In this document: positions 36,554 to 45,513 of the stretch, in pieces
Layout: the number at the start of each line of letters is the position of its first letter
Numbering within the stretch: the first letter of the stretch is position 1
DNA from: Serratia ureilytica
GTDB taxonomy: Bacteria > Pseudomonadota > Gammaproteobacteria > Enterobacterales > Enterobacteriaceae
Direction of reading: 5' to 3'
Assembly (NCBI RefSeq): GCF_013375155.1
Contig: NZ_JABXOF010000004.1
Coordinates: forward strand, 248,001 to 312,000
DNA: 64,000 bases
Translations under genes and position numbers: made by a program
The notes under the pieces: generated by a model
What the model was told of the DNA's origin: nothing
What the model saw: only the letters and a program-made list of their open reading frames with translations
Database searches by the model: none

Positions 36554-36568
36554 GGTCTGTGGTAATAT
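36554..36568 (+). promoter_or_regulatory. Possible extended -10 promoter of hldE
   Basis: TGGTAATAT (TG at 36560-36561, hexamer TAATAT 36563-36568) lies 40 bases before the hldE ATG. No good -35 is seen; the TG extension could compensate. Its activity is inferred only. Confidence 0.35.
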
Positions 36569-36607
36569 CTGCGCCACTAAAATTTTGTTCTTTTTTGGAG
36601 TTATCGG

Positions 36608-38038
36608 ATGAAAGTTACGCTGCCTGATTTTCGCCGCGCCGGTGTGCTGGTGGTCGGTGACGTCATGTTGGATCGCTATTGGTATGGGCCGACCAGCCGC
36701 ATTTCACCGGAAGCCCCGGTGCCGGTGGTCAAGGTCGATACCATCGAAGAGCGTCCCGGCGGCGCGGCTAACGTGGCGATGAACATCGCTTCGCTGGGCG
36801 CCACTTCCCGTCTGGTGGGCCTGACCGGCATCGACGATGCGGCGCGGGCGCTGAGCGCCAAGCTGAATGAAGTCAACGTGCGCTGCGACTTCGTCTCGGT
36901 GCCGACCCATCCGACCATTACCAAGCTGCGCGTGCTGTCGCGCAACCAGCAACTGATCCGTCTCGACTTCGAAGAAGGCTTCTCCAACGTTGATCCGCAG
37001 CCGATGCTGGAGCGCATTCAGCAGGCGCTGCCGCAGATCGGCGCGCTGGTGCTGTCCGATTACGCCAAGGGCGCGCTCAGCCAGGTGCAGGGCATGATCC
37101 AACTGGCGCGCGCCGCCAAGGTGCCGGTGCTGATCGATCCGAAAGGATCCGATTTCGAGCGCTATCGCGGCGCGACGCTGCTGACGCCGAACCTGTCCGA
37201 GTTCGAAGCGGTGGTGGGCCACTGTAAGGATGAAGCGGAACTGGTAGAACGCGGCATGAAGCTGGTGGCGGATTTCGAGCTGTCGGCGCTGCTGGTTACC
37301 CGTTCCGAACACGGCATGACGCTGCTGCAGCCGGGCGTTGAGCCGCTGCACTTGCCGACCCAGGCGCAGGAAGTGTTCGATGTGACCGGCGCCGGCGACA
37401 CCGTGATCGGCGTGCTGGCCGCCTCGCTGGCCGCCGGCAACTCGCTGGAAGAGTCCTGTTTCCTGGCCAATGCCGCCGCCGGCGTGGTGGTGGGCAAGCT
37501 CGGTACCTCCACCGTGTCGCCGATCGAACTGGAGAACGCGGTGCGCGGCCGCGCCGAGACCGGTTTTGGCGTGATGACCGAAGCGCAGTTGAAACAGGCC
37601 GTCGCGCAGGCGCGTCAGCGCGGCGAAAAAGTGGTGATGACCAACGGCATCTTCGACATTCTGCATGCCGGCCACGTCTCTTATCTGGCCAATGCTCGCA
37701 AGCTGGGCGATCGCCTGATCGTGGCGGTGAACAGCGATGCGTCGACCAAACGCCTGAAAGGGGAAAAACGCCCGGTCAACGCGCTGGAGAACCGCATGAT
37801 TGTGCTGGGTGCGCTGGAAGCGGTGGATTGGGTGGTGCCGTTCGAGGAGGACACGCCGCAGCGCTTGATCGCCGACATCTTGCCGGATCTGCTGGTCAAA
37901 GGCGGCGATTACAAGCCGGAAGAGATTGCCGGCAGTGCGGAAGTGTGGGCCAACGGCGGCGATGTCAAAGTGCTGAACTTTGAAGACGGCCTGTCGACCA
38001 CCAACATCATCAAAGCGATCAAAGACGGGCGCGGCTAA
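36608..38038 (+). CDS. hldE: Bifunctional heptose kinase/adenylyltransferase HldE
   Basis: 476 residues (E. coli 477). Makes ADP-heptose for the LPS inner core. The N-terminal ribokinase-like kinase (about 1-318) shows [17 protein letters not shown] and the anion-hole motif [10 protein letters not shown]; the C-terminal cytidylyltransferase-like domain (about 344-476) shows [16 protein letters not shown] with HAGH. Starts 77 bases after glnE with GGAGTTATCGG before the ATG. Confidence 0.97.
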   Translation: MKVTLPDFRRAGVLVVGDVMLDRYWYGPTSRISPEAPVPVVKVDTIEERPGGAANVAMNIASLGATSRLVGLTGIDDAARALSAKLNEVNVRCDFVSVPTHPTITKLRVLSRNQQLIRLDFEEGFSNVDPQPMLERIQQALPQIGALVLSDYAKGALSQVQGMIQLARAAKVPVLIDPKGSDFERYRGATLLTPNLSEFEAVVGHCKDEAELVERGMKLVADFELSALLVTRSEHGMTLLQPGVEPLHLPTQAQEVFDVTGAGDTVIGVLAASLAAGNSLEESCFLANAAAGVVVGKLGTSTVSPIELENAVRGRAETGFGVMTEAQLKQAVAQARQRGEKVVMTNGIFDILHAGHVSYLANARKLGDRLIVAVNSDASTKRLKGEKRPVNALENRMIVLGALEAVDWVVPFEEDTPQRLIADILPDLLVKGGDYKPEEIAGSAEVWANGGDVKVLNFEDGLSTTNIIKAIKDGRG

Positions 38039-38058
38039 CGCCGGGCGACGTAAAGAAC

Positions 38059-38081
38059 AAGGGCGCGCGGTGCGCGCCCTT
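38059..38081. terminator. Bidirectional hairpin between hldE and ubiK
   Basis: AAGGGCGCGC / GCGCGCCCTT with a GGT loop, a 10-bp GC-rich stem. T runs are weak on the plus side (TTGG) and better on the minus side (TTGTTCTTT). Confidence 0.65.
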
Positions 38082-38089
38082 GGCGGGAA

Positions 38090-38365
38090 TTATTCGTCTT
38101 CCTGTTTGGCGGCCGGCGCCGCGCTCAGCTTGCTTTCCAGCTCGGCCATGCGCTGTTCCAACAGCGCCAGCTTTTCGCGGGTGCGCAACAGCACCTGAGT
38201 CTGCACGTCGAACTCTTCGCGGTTAACCAAATCCAGGCGGGTCAACTGCGACTGCAGCACCTGACGGATTTTTTTCTCAACGTCTTCCCCGAATTCACGA
38301 ACGCCTTTAGGCATGGACTCATGAACCTGGCGTGCGATTTGTTCGATTTTTTTCGGGTCAATCAT
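38090..38365 (-). CDS. ubiK: Ubiquinone biosynthesis accessory factor UbiK
   Basis: 91 residues (E. coli YqiC/UbiK about 96). Helps UbiJ in late, hydroxylase steps of ubiquinone synthesis. Mostly helical with a trimeric coiled coil at the C-terminus ([19 protein letters not shown]) and an alanine-rich tail ending QEDE. N-terminal [16 protein letters not shown] is a membrane-fusogenic-type amphipathic helix. Convergent with hldE. Confidence 0.93.
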   Translation of the reverse strand: MIDPKKIEQIARQVHESMPKGVREFGEDVEKKIRQVLQSQLTRLDLVNREEFDVQTQVLLRTREKLALLEQRMAELESKLSAAPAAKQEDE

Positions 38366-38520
38366 GGCGTATCCCTTTCAGAGTTTAATAGCTGCCGCTT
38401 AGTGTAATGCGAGTTGCCCGCCGGATAAACACCATTAAGCGCATTCGCCGCGCGTGGCCGAATTGTGCTTTTGCCAATTGCCCTGTCTATCCATTAGCGT
38501 TATAGTCATCTTGCTTATTC

Positions 38521-38672
38521 TCAGGGCGGGGTGAAAGTCCCCACCGGCGGTAAATCACCTTCTACGGTGAAAGCCCGCGAGCGCTCAGCCAGCCTGTAAA
38601 GGCCGGTTAGAGGTCAGCAGATCCGGTGTAATTCCGGGGCCGACGGTTATAGTCCGGATGGGAGAGAGTAAC
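38521..38672 (+). ncRNA. FMN riboswitch (RFN element)
   Basis: The aptamer begins AGGGCGGGGTGAAAGTCCCC at 38523 and ends with GGGAGAGAGTAACG. Conserved parts include CACCGGCGGTAAAT, AGCCCGCGAGCG, GGTCAGCAGATCCGGTG and GACGGTTATAGTCCGGATG. It senses FMN and lowers ribB expression when riboflavin is ample. The expression platform follows: a CGGGC/GCCCG hairpin (38683-38697) and an uninterrupted T7 at 38706-38712, with 70 bases to the ribB ATG. Confidence 0.95.
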
Positions 38673-38782
38673 GGTATCTGCCGGGCATGCGCCCGCTTGC
38701 GTTATTTTTTTAGCTATTGCTAGCTACTCCTCAAGATCGCCCTGGTTCTGGTAATCCATAATTTTTAATGAGGTTTTTTACC

Positions 38783-39436
38783 ATGAATCAGACGCTACTT
38801 TCAGACTTCGGCACGCCGACAGAACGCGTTGAACGCGCGATCGACGCACTGCGCAACGGGCGCGGCGTGATGGTGCTCGATGATGAAAACCGTGAAAACG
38901 AAGGTGACATGATCTTCGCCGCGGAAACCATGACCGTTGAGCAGATGGCGCTGACCATTCGCCACGGCAGCGGCATCGTGTGCCTGTGCATCACCGAAGA
39001 ACGTCGTCAGCAGCTTGAGCTGCCGATGATGGTGACCAACAACTCCAGCCAGTTCCAGACCGCCTTCACCGTGACCATCGAAGCGGCGCAGGGCGTGACC
39101 ACCGGGGTTTCCGCTTCCGATCGCCTGACCACCATCCGTGCGGCGGTGGCAGACAGCGCCAAGCCGAGCGACCTGAACCGTCCGGGCCACGTGTTCCCGC
39201 TGCGCGCGCAGCCGGGCGGCGTGCTGAGCCGTCGCGGCCACACCGAAGCGACCATCGATCTGGTCTCCATGGCCGGTTTCAAACCTGCCGGCGTGCTGTG
39301 TGAACTGACCAACGACGATGGCAGCATGGCGCATGCGCCGGAAGTGATCGCCTTCGCCAAACAGCACGACATGGTGGTGCTGACCATCGAAGATCTGGTG
39401 GCCTACCGCCAGGCGCACGAGAAAAAAGCCAGCTGA
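38783..39436 (+). CDS. ribB: 3,4-dihydroxy-2-butanone-4-phosphate synthase RibB
   Basis: 217 residues, as in E. coli. Converts ribulose 5-phosphate to the four-carbon riboflavin precursor and formate. The catalytic loop is [12 protein letters not shown]; further motifs are [33 protein letters not shown] and [14 protein letters not shown] 38783 ([10 protein letters not shown]) matches E. coli; the in-frame ATG at 38768 is upstream. Monofunctional, without the RibA domain. Controlled by the FMN riboswitch. Confidence 0.97.
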   Translation: MNQTLLSDFGTPTERVERAIDALRNGRGVMVLDDENRENEGDMIFAAETMTVEQMALTIRHGSGIVCLCITEERRQQLELPMMVTNNSSQFQTAFTVTIEAAQGVTTGVSASDRLTTIRAAVADSAKPSDLNRPGHVFPLRAQPGGVLSRRGHTEATIDLVSMAGFKPAGVLCELTNDDGSMAHAPEVIAFAKQHDMVVLTIEDLVAYRQAHEKKAS

Positions 39437-39461
39437 TAGCCGGCCGCTTTCAACGATAAAA

Positions 39462-39484
39462 AAGCCGCGTAATGCGGCTTTTTT
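39462..39484. terminator. Bidirectional terminator between ribB and the alkaline phosphatase gene
   Basis: Stem AAGCCGC / GCGGCTT, loop GTAAT, with A and T runs on the two sides. Serves convergent genes. Confidence 0.85.
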
Positions 39485-39488
39485 GTAT

Positions 39489-41021
39489 CTACCGTTCTGA
39501 CAGGCGTTCGCTGATGCGGCTGGCGTAATTCATCACGTGGAAGGTGTAGTTCTCCTCAACCGTACCCTGGAACAGATGTGCCCAGGGGCCGATGGCGTAG
39601 ATGCCGAGATCTTCCCCGCCGTGCGTCTCGCTTTTCAGCGGCACCAGCGCCGGCTGAATAAAGTCGGGCGCGGTGGTTTGCTCCATGGTCAATGCCGGGC
39701 GCTCGGTCAGCGGGATCGCGCCGCCGGGGCCGTTGGCGAAACCGAGGGTGGTGTAGGGCTTGCCGTCGCTGCCCAGCCGAGGTTTACCGTCGACGCCGAC
39801 GGAAATGCCGAGGATAGGATTGCCGCGCTTGGCATAGCCGGCGATGGTCAGCGTGTGGCTGTGATCGCCGGTCACGATCACCAGCGTTTCGTCCAGGTTG
39901 ACCTTGCCGACAATGGTTTTCACCGCCTCGTTCAGGGCGACCGCGTCGCTTAGCGTGCGGTAGGCGTTGCCGTTATGGCTGCCGTGATCGACGCGCCCGC
40001 CTTCCACCAGCAACAGATAGCCTTCGGGATTCCTGGCCAGAATATCGATGGCCTTGCCGGTCATTTCCGCCAGCGAAGGCTCTCCCGCCGCGTCTTGCCG
40101 CCGGTCATGCTCGAAGTTCATGTGCGACGGCTCGAACAGGGCCAGCAAATGGTCGACGTTGCCCGGTTCGATTTTGTCGAACTGGGCCTGATTCCAGACG
40201 TATTGTCCGCGCTCGCCGTAGCGTTGCAGCCAGGCCTGCGTCAGGTCACGGCCGTCCCTTCTGGCGCCTTTCTTGCCGGGATATTCCGGATCGCTCACGC
40301 TGTCGGGCAGGAAGTTGGCGCGCCCGCCGCCCATCGCCACGTTCAGGCCGTTGCCGTATTTCATTTCCACCAGCTGGCGCGCGATGTCGCGGCAGCCTGC
40401 GGCCAGGGCATCCGCCGGCATTTTGGCGTCAGACTCCCAGTCGCGGTTGGCGATATGGGCATAGGTGGCGCCCGGCGTGGCGTGGGTAATGGTCGCGGTC
40501 GTCACGGCGCCGGTGGACATGCCGAGCGTTGCGGCCATCTCCCACAGCGTGGTGACGGCCTTGGTTTGCTGATCCTCGCAGTTGTTGAGGGCGGCCGTAT
40601 GGTTGAGACCCATCAGATCGTTGATGGTTTTGACGCCGGTGGTCATCGCCACCGCGCTGGGCGCGGAGTCGGTGATTTGGGCGTCGGCGGAATAGGTTTT
40701 GGCTGCCGCCAGATAGGGGAAGGCTTCCCAGGCCAGCACGTTGGATTCGCCGTCCACGCCGCGCTGCTGTCCTTCAAAAATACGGGCGGCGGTCACGGTG
40801 GAAAACCCCATGCCGTCACCGACCACCAGAATGACGTTTTTAGCGCGGTTGGTGTTTGGGGTCTGTTTCAGTCGCTGTTGCAGCTGAGCTTGCGCCTGAA
40901 GGAAGTAAGGGTCTTCGCGCTGCGTCAGCGGCGCGTTGTCCGTCGCTTTGGCGGCTGCCGCCCCGGTGGCTAACAAGGACATGGAAAGCGCCAGGCGGGT
41001 TGCCAGTGTGAGTCTGAACAT
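39489..41021 (-). CDS. Alkaline phosphatase (PhoA superfamily), secreted
   Basis: 510 residues, longer than E. coli PhoA (471). Periplasmic metal-dependent phosphomonoesterase. Signal peptide about 1-24 (LALSMSLLATGAAAA). Motifs are VILVVGDGMGFSTVTAARI (metal Asp), the nucleophile in ITDSAPSAVAMTTGV, VEGGRVDHGSHNGN, and GDHSHTLTIAG. The surrounding sequence is closer to the eukaryote/Shewanella-type branch than to E. coli PhoA. Start ATG 41021 with AGGAGG before it; an in-frame ATG 34 codons upstream was rejected. I found no convincing Pho box. Confidence 0.88.
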   Translation of the reverse strand: MFRLTLATRLALSMSLLATGAAAAKATDNAPLTQREDPYFLQAQAQLQQRLKQTPNTNRAKNVILVVGDGMGFSTVTAARIFEGQQRGVDGESNVLAWEAFPYLAAAKTYSADAQITDSAPSAVAMTTGVKTINDLMGLNHTAALNNCEDQQTKAVTTLWEMAATLGMSTGAVTTATITHATPGATYAHIANRDWESDAKMPADALAAGCRDIARQLVEMKYGNGLNVAMGGGRANFLPDSVSDPEYPGKKGARRDGRDLTQAWLQRYGERGQYVWNQAQFDKIEPGNVDHLLALFEPSHMNFEHDRRQDAAGEPSLAEMTGKAIDILARNPEGYLLLVEGGRVDHGSHNGNAYRTLSDAVALNEAVKTIVGKVNLDETLVIVTGDHSHTLTIAGYAKRGNPILGISVGVDGKPRLGSDGKPYTTLGFANGPGGAIPLTERPALTMEQTTAPDFIQPALVPLKSETHGGEDLGIYAIGPWAHLFQGTVEENYTFHVMNYASRISERLSER

Positions 41022-41346
41022 GAATTCCTCCTTGGTGAGACGTGATTCCCGTAGCGCCGACGGGCTGCCAACACCCTGTCGACGGCAGGAGGAGTGTATC
41101 GATTGTGTTAACAAAAAATACATAAATTTTTCACAATTTAGATCTGTGTGGCAGTAATGCCATGGTATTCATGATTTTTATTAATCATTTGAAAATCATT
41201 CATTTTTTAACTTTTTGTTTGCCGGTGCATTTTTGCGATTTTTAATTCAAATTTATTGAATATCTTCATCACGGTTATCCGGCTGTGTTGCTGCGGCAAA
41301 GCGCGTAATGTAACGCCATAGCACAATTTGAACTAAGGATCGCTCT
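41022..41346. other. AT-rich divergent intergenic region
   Basis: 325 bases between the divergent alkaline phosphatase and ygiD genes. Positions 41100-41265 are strikingly AT-rich for this genome (runs AAAAAATACATAAATTTTT and TTTTTAATTC). I see no gene, no clear Pho box and no convincing pair of promoter hexamers. H-NS-type silencing or curvature is possible but not shown. Confidence 0.55.
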
Positions 41347-42129
41347 ATGAACACCTCTCGTATGCCGGCACTGTTTCTTGGCCACGGTAGCCCGATGAAC
41401 GTGCTGGAAGACAACCGCTACACCCAGGCATGGCGTGCGTTGGGTGAGTCATTGCCGCGTCCGAAGGCGATCGTGGCGGTTTCTGCGCATTGGTATACCC
41501 GCGGCACTGCGGTCACCGCTATGGAAAAACCCAAAACCATTCACGACTTCGGCGGGTTCCCGCAGGCGCTGTTTGATACCCGCTACCCTGCGCCGGGTTC
41601 CCCCGCGCTGGCTGCGCAGCTGCAGCACATTCTGGCGCCGGTGCCGGTAACGGCGGATCTCGGCGAGTGGGGGTTGGATCACGGCACCTGGGGCGTATTG
41701 ATCAAGATGTATCCCAATGCCGATATCCCGGTGGTGCAGCTCAGCGTCGACGGCACTCAGCCGGCGGCTTACCACTATGAGCTGGGCCGCAAACTCGCGG
41801 CGCTGCGGGATGAGGGCGTGATGATCGTCGCCAGCGGCAACGTGGTACACAACCTGCGCATGGTGAAATGGCAGGGCGATACCAGCGCCTATCCGTGGGC
41901 GGAGTCTTTCAATAACTTTGTCCGGGATAACCTGCGTTATCGGGGCGATAACCACCCGCTGGTGGATTTCATGCGCCATGAGGGCGCGGCGCTGTCGAAC
42001 CCGACGCCGGAACACTATCTGCCATTGCTGTATGTGCTCGGCGGCTGGGATGGAAAAGAGGCCATCAGCGTGCCGATCGACGGTATCGAAATGGGAGCGC
42101 TGAGCATGCTGTCGGTGCAGGTGGGCTAA
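41347..42129 (+). CDS. ygiD: LigB-type extradiol dioxygenase (4,5-DOPA dioxygenase) YgiD
   Basis: 260 residues. Family of zinc- or iron-dependent ring-opening dioxygenases related to plant DODA; the E. coli orthologue has DOPA extradiol activity in vitro and its physiological substrate is unknown. Probable metal ligands lie in FLGHGSPMN (H13), VSAHWYTRG and IHDFGGFP, and in SGNVVHNLRMV. Intact and full length. Divergent from the phosphatase, convergent with ygiC. Confidence 0.9.
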   Translation: MNTSRMPALFLGHGSPMNVLEDNRYTQAWRALGESLPRPKAIVAVSAHWYTRGTAVTAMEKPKTIHDFGGFPQALFDTRYPAPGSPALAAQLQHILAPVPVTADLGEWGLDHGTWGVLIKMYPNADIPVVQLSVDGTQPAAYHYELGRKLAALRDEGVMIVASGNVVHNLRMVKWQGDTSAYPWAESFNNFVRDNLRYRGDNHPLVDFMRHEGAALSNPTPEHYLPLLYVLGGWDGKEAISVPIDGIEMGALSMLSVQVG

Positions 42130-42133
42130 AGAA

Positions 42134-42160
42134 AAACGCCAGTCAGAGACTGGCGTTTTT
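42134..42160. terminator. Bidirectional terminator between ygiD and ygiC
   Basis: Perfect 11-bp stem AAACGCCAGTC / GACTGGCGTTT with loop AGA, flanked by A and T runs. Confidence 0.88.
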
Positions 42161-42176
42161 GCCTTCAGCGGGGCGA

Positions 42177-43337
42177 TCAGCCGAGGATGGTGTGCGGATA
42201 GAAGCGCGACAGATCCTGCGTGATCAGTTCGCGATCTTCGCGCAGGCCGATGCCGCAGGGTTGATCGTTCACCAGCCAGCTGCCGATCAGCGTGTAGCTG
42301 TCTTCGAACTTCGGCAGCGGATGGAACTGCTGCACGATCATGCCTTCTTCACCGTACGGTCCATCGACGCGCGCCACTTCCTGACCGTTTTCGACGATCT
42401 GGATATTGGCGCCTTCGCGTGAGAACAGCGGTTTGGTGACGTAATGATCCATCGGCGGATGATCGTCTTGCGCGAAATAAGCCGGCAGCAGGTTAGGGTG
42501 ATTCGGGAACATTTCCCACAGCAGCGGCAGCAGCGCCTTGTTGGAGATGATGCTTTTCCAGGCCGGCTCCAGCCAGCGCACGCCGGCGTCTTCCAGCTTG
42601 GTGGAGAACATCTCGCGCAGCATGAATTCCCACGGATAGAGCTTGAACAGGTTGCCGATCACCTGATCCTGCAGATCGGTGAACTGGCCTTTCTCGCCGA
42701 GGCCGATCTCTTCCATGAACAGGAACTCGGTCGGCAGACCGGCTTCCTGCGCGCAGTCCTGCAGGTATTGCACCGTGCCGCGATCTTCTTCGCTGTCCTG
42801 GCAGCAGGCCAGGTGCAACAGGCCGAAGCCGTGATGCGCTTTCAGCTCGGCGAAACGCTCGATCAGTTTCTCCTGCAGGCTGTTGTACTGATCCGATTCC
42901 GGATCCAGCTTGCCGGCGTTGATCTGGTCTTCCAGCCACAGCCATTGGAAGAAGGCCGCTTCATACAGTGAGGTGGGCGTATCGGCGTTGTTCTCCAGCA
43001 GCTTCGGCGGATTGACGCCGTCGTAGGCCAGATCGAGACGCGAATACAGCGACGGCTGGTTGGTGCGCCAGGAGCTGCGCACGAATTCCCAGGTGTGTTT
43101 CGGGATGCAGAACTTGGCCATCAGCTCGTCGCTGGCGACCACTTTCTCCACCACCTGCAGGCACATCTGATGCAGCTCGGCGGTGGCATTTTCGATCTCT
43201 TCAATCTGCGCCAGCGTGAACTGGTAATAGGCGTCTTCACACCAGTACGGCTCGCCGTACATGGTGTGGAAACGGAAGCCGAACTCGGTCGCTTTTTCGC
43301 GCCAGTCCGGGCGCTCGGTAATGGCAATACGTTTCAT
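42177..43337 (-). CDS. ygiC: ATP-grasp, glutathionylspermidine-synthase-like YgiC
   Basis: 386 residues. Homologue of the synthetase half of glutathionylspermidine synthase, with an ATP-grasp fold; no known partner amidase domain, and the acceptor is unknown. Blocks are [40 protein letters not shown] and [20 protein letters not shown], with FSREGANI. It follows ygiB after three bases and is presumably co-transcribed, as in E. coli tolC-ygiBC. Confidence 0.93.
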   Translation of the reverse strand: MKRIAITERPDWREKATEFGFRFHTMYGEPYWCEDAYYQFTLAQIEEIENATAELHQMCLQVVEKVVASDELMAKFCIPKHTWEFVRSSWRTNQPSLYSRLDLAYDGVNPPKLLENNADTPTSLYEAAFFQWLWLEDQINAGKLDPESDQYNSLQEKLIERFAELKAHHGFGLLHLACCQDSEEDRGTVQYLQDCAQEAGLPTEFLFMEEIGLGEKGQFTDLQDQVIGNLFKLYPWEFMLREMFSTKLEDAGVRWLEPAWKSIISNKALLPLLWEMFPNHPNLLPAYFAQDDHPPMDHYVTKPLFSREGANIQIVENGQEVARVDGPYGEEGMIVQQFHPLPKFEDSYTLIGSWLVNDQPCGIGLREDRELITQDLSRFYPHTILG

Positions 43338-43340
43338 GCA

Positions 43341-44009
43341 TCAACCGCCCATGCTGCGAGAGCCGGAGTTGGAGGTGGCGCTGCTGCGCTGCATGCTGGT
43401 CTGCTTGGCCACGGTCTCGCCGAAACCGCCGCGGGTCACGGTGTTGGTGACCGCAGGCTTCGGCGCCATGGCGGTTTTCGGCACCGTCATGGTGCGACCG
43501 CCGGCGGTGGCCGGGCCGTAGCTCTTGCCGCTGGCGTCGACAAACTTGCCGTTCGCCGGGCTGGCGGCGTTCTTGGAGGTGAACAGCGGCTGCTGCGCGA
43601 AACCGGAACCGCCCATCAGGCGGCCCATCATGTAGCCCGCCATCAGCGGCATCCAGAAGCTGCCGCTGCTTTGCGATTCCGCCGCCATGCCGGCCTGCGC
43701 CGGAGCCGGCGCCTGGGTGCACTGCGCTTCGCCGAACTCGGCGACGCAGTCTTCGCGGGTGGCGTATTTCGGCGCGGTTTTCGCCGCTTCTTTCAGGGCG
43801 TTGTTGTAGGCGGTGGTGCACTGCTCGCTCATCGAAGGGTTGGCGCGCGAACAGTCATCGGCATTCTGATACAGGGAGACCGTTTCATCGCTCTTCTCGC
43901 AGCCGGCCAGCATAAAGACGGCGCTGATCGCCAAGGCCACGGGCGCGACACGGTAGCTGCGCCAGGATTTGCGGAACGTCTCTTGGTTGATGTTTTTTGT
44001 CCGTTTCAT
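43341..44009 (-). CDS. ygiB: Lipoprotein YgiB (DUF1190)
   Basis: 222 residues. Lipobox LAGC at 34-37 (C37) after an unusually long basic N-region ([20 protein letters not shown]). The body has ENADDC-like [34 protein letters not shown] and [16 protein letters not shown], and a low-complexity C-terminus rich in S, G and T. Function unknown. Start ATG 44009 by homology; an ATG six codons earlier exists. In E. coli it is downstream of tolC; here the dha regulon intervenes, so it must have its own promoter. Confidence 0.92.
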   Translation of the reverse strand: MKRTKNINQETFRKSWRSYRVAPVALAISAVFMLAGCEKSDETVSLYQNADDCSRANPSMSEQCTTAYNNALKEAAKTAPKYATREDCVAEFGEAQCTQAPAPAQAGMAAESQSSGSFWMPLMAGYMMGRLMGGSGFAQQPLFTSKNAASPANGKFVDASGKSYGPATAGGRTMTVPKTAMAPKPAVTNTVTRGGFGETVAKQTSMQRSSATSNSGSRSMGG

Positions 44010-44362
44010 CGTTATCAATCCCATCATGCGGGCTGTTTTCGCCCTTTCCCAGTAGTGGCGCTAAGGATAGGGGAAACATGGTCAAAATTAAAGCTGAAAC
44101 GCCCGCAGAATCCACTCTTTACGCAGTTATACGTTGGGGTGTGCGCCAGTTCGCTTTCGCGGCGAAAAAACGCGCATTGGCGTTTCATCATGAAACGTTA
44201 TCGCTATGATGATGTTCCATAATGGAACAAAAATCGCGTGGCTCGCCAGGCGGGCGGCAGGCGCTCATAGTCGAAGCACAACAACAAGCCGGCGGCGAAG
44301 TCGGCGCGTCATCACCTGATATCTGAACGTTACCATCGCCAACTCCCTACAAGGATCCGGTT
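44010..44362. other. Intergenic region ygiB / gldA with operator-like palindromes
   Basis: 353 bases without a credible gene. It holds two matching perfect palindromes (annotated separately) and presumably both the leftward ygiB promoter and the rightward gldA promoter. No complete sigma-70 or sigma-54 promoter could be identified; TGGCTCG at 44241 resembles a -24 element but lacks the matching -12 GC. Confidence 0.6.
44181..44229. promoter_or_regulatory. Pair of 17-bp palindromes, candidate DhaR sites
   Basis: CGTTTCATCATGAAACG (44181-44197) and TGTTCCATAATGGAACA (44213-44229) are each perfect inverted repeats about a single central base. They share the pattern GTTYCATnATGRAAC. Centres (44189 and 44221) are 32 bp apart, about three helical turns, and 142-174 bases before gldA. 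Such a pair fits a dimeric Fis-type HTH regulator; DhaR encoded nearby is the natural candidate, by inference. Confidence 0.6.
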
Positions 44363-45463
44363 ATGTTGAGAATCATCCAGTCACCAGGCAAATACATTCA
44401 GGGCGCCAATGCGCTGGCCGCCGTCGGCGAATACGCCAAATCCCTCGCCGACCATTATTTCGTGATCGCCGACGACTTCGTGATGCAGTTGGCGGGCGAC
44501 ACCTTGATGGGCAGCCTGCAGCAGCACGGCGTGAAACATCATGCGGCCCGCTTCAACGGCGAGTGCTGCCGTAAAGAGATAGACCGGCTTGGCCGCGAGC
44601 TGCAGACCCACGGCTGCCGCGGGGTGATCGGCGTCGGCGGCGGCAAGACGCTCGACACCGCCAAGGCCGTCGCCCACTACCAACGGCTGTCGGTGGTGCT
44701 CATTCCCACCATCGCCTCCACCGATGCGCCGACCAGCGCGCTGTCGGTTATCTACACCGAACAGGGCGAATTCGCCGAATACCTGATCTACCCGCGCAAC
44801 CCGGACATGGTAGTGATGGACAGCGCCATCATCGCCAAAGCGCCGGTGCGCCTGCTGGTAGCCGGCATGGGCGACGCGCTCTCCACCTATTTCGAAGCGC
44901 AGGCCTGCTTCGACGCTCAGGCCACCAGCATGGCCGGCGGCAAATCGACGCTGGCGGCGCTCAGTCTGGCGCGGCTGTGCTACGACACGCTGCTGGCCGA
45001 AGGGGTGAAGGCCAAGCTGGCGGTCGAGGCCGGCGTGGTGACGGAAGCGGTGGAACGCATCATTGAGGCCAATACGTATCTGAGCGGCATCGGCTTCGAG
45101 AGCAGCGGGCTGGCGGCGGCGCACGCCATTCACAACGGTTTCACCGTGCTGGAGGAGTGTCACCACCTCTATCACGGCGAAAAAGTGGCGTTCGGCACCC
45201 TGGCGCAGCTGGTGCTGCAGAACAGCCCGATGGCGCAGATTGAAACCGTGCTGGCGTTTTGTCATGGCATCGGCTTGCCGATCACGCTGGCGCAGATGGG
45301 CGTTACCGGCGACGCGGCGACGAAGACGATGGCGGTGGCCGAGGCCAGCTGCGCCGCCGGCGAAACCATTCACAACATGCCGTTCAAGGTCACCCCTGCT
45401 GGCGTGCAGGCGGCGATCCTGACGGCGGATCGGCTCGGCGCCGCCTGGCTGCTGCGTCATTGA
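44363..45463 (+). CDS. gldA: Glycerol dehydrogenase GldA (DhaD)
   Basis: 366 residues (E. coli 367). NAD-dependent, zinc-containing oxidation of glycerol to dihydroxyacetone. Motifs are GVGGGKTLDTAKA (NAD binding), ASTDAPTSALSVIY, the metal Asp in GMGDALSTYFEA, and zinc His in AAAHAIHNGF and HLYHGEKVAFGTL. Heads the gldA-dhaKLM cluster; its product feeds DhaK directly. AAGGATCC precedes the ATG. Confidence 0.96.
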   Translation: MLRIIQSPGKYIQGANALAAVGEYAKSLADHYFVIADDFVMQLAGDTLMGSLQQHGVKHHAARFNGECCRKEIDRLGRELQTHGCRGVIGVGGGKTLDTAKAVAHYQRLSVVLIPTIASTDAPTSALSVIYTEQGEFAEYLIYPRNPDMVVMDSAIIAKAPVRLLVAGMGDALSTYFEAQACFDAQATSMAGGKSTLAALSLARLCYDTLLAEGVKAKLAVEAGVVTEAVERIIEANTYLSGIGFESSGLAAAHAIHNGFTVLEECHHLYHGEKVAFGTLAQLVLQNSPMAQIETVLAFCHGIGLPITLAQMGVTGDAATKTMAVAEASCAAGETIHNMPFKVTPAGVQAAILTADRLGAAWLLRH

Positions 45464-45470
45464 TACCGTT

Positions 45471-45492
45471 GGGGCGCGGTGCGCCGCGCCCC
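45471..45492 (+). other. Intercistronic hairpin between gldA and dhaK
   Basis: Perfect 9-bp stem GGGGCGCGG / CCGCGCCCC closed by a TGCG (UNCG-type) tetraloop. It begins eight bases after the gldA stop and ends nine bases before the dhaK ribosome site. There is no T run, so it is more likely an mRNA stabiliser or processing site than a terminator. Confidence 0.75.
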
Positions 45493-45513
45493 TGGCTTAC
45501 AGAGGAAACCATC

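Noticed and set aside
41080-41170. Pho box upstream of the alkaline phosphatase gene
   Set aside because: TTGTGAAAAATTTATG and TTGTTAACACAATCG do not form the paired CTGTCAT-type repeats with 11-base spacing.
43997-44209. 70-codon frame upstream of gldA
   Set aside because: It overlaps the ygiB start on the other strand and the first palindrome, has no ribosome site of note and no resemblance to a known protein.
44238-44256. Sigma-54 promoter for gldA
   Set aside because: TGGCTCG resembles a -24 element, but the base pair at -12 is GG rather than GC, and DhaR lacks the GAFTGA loop.
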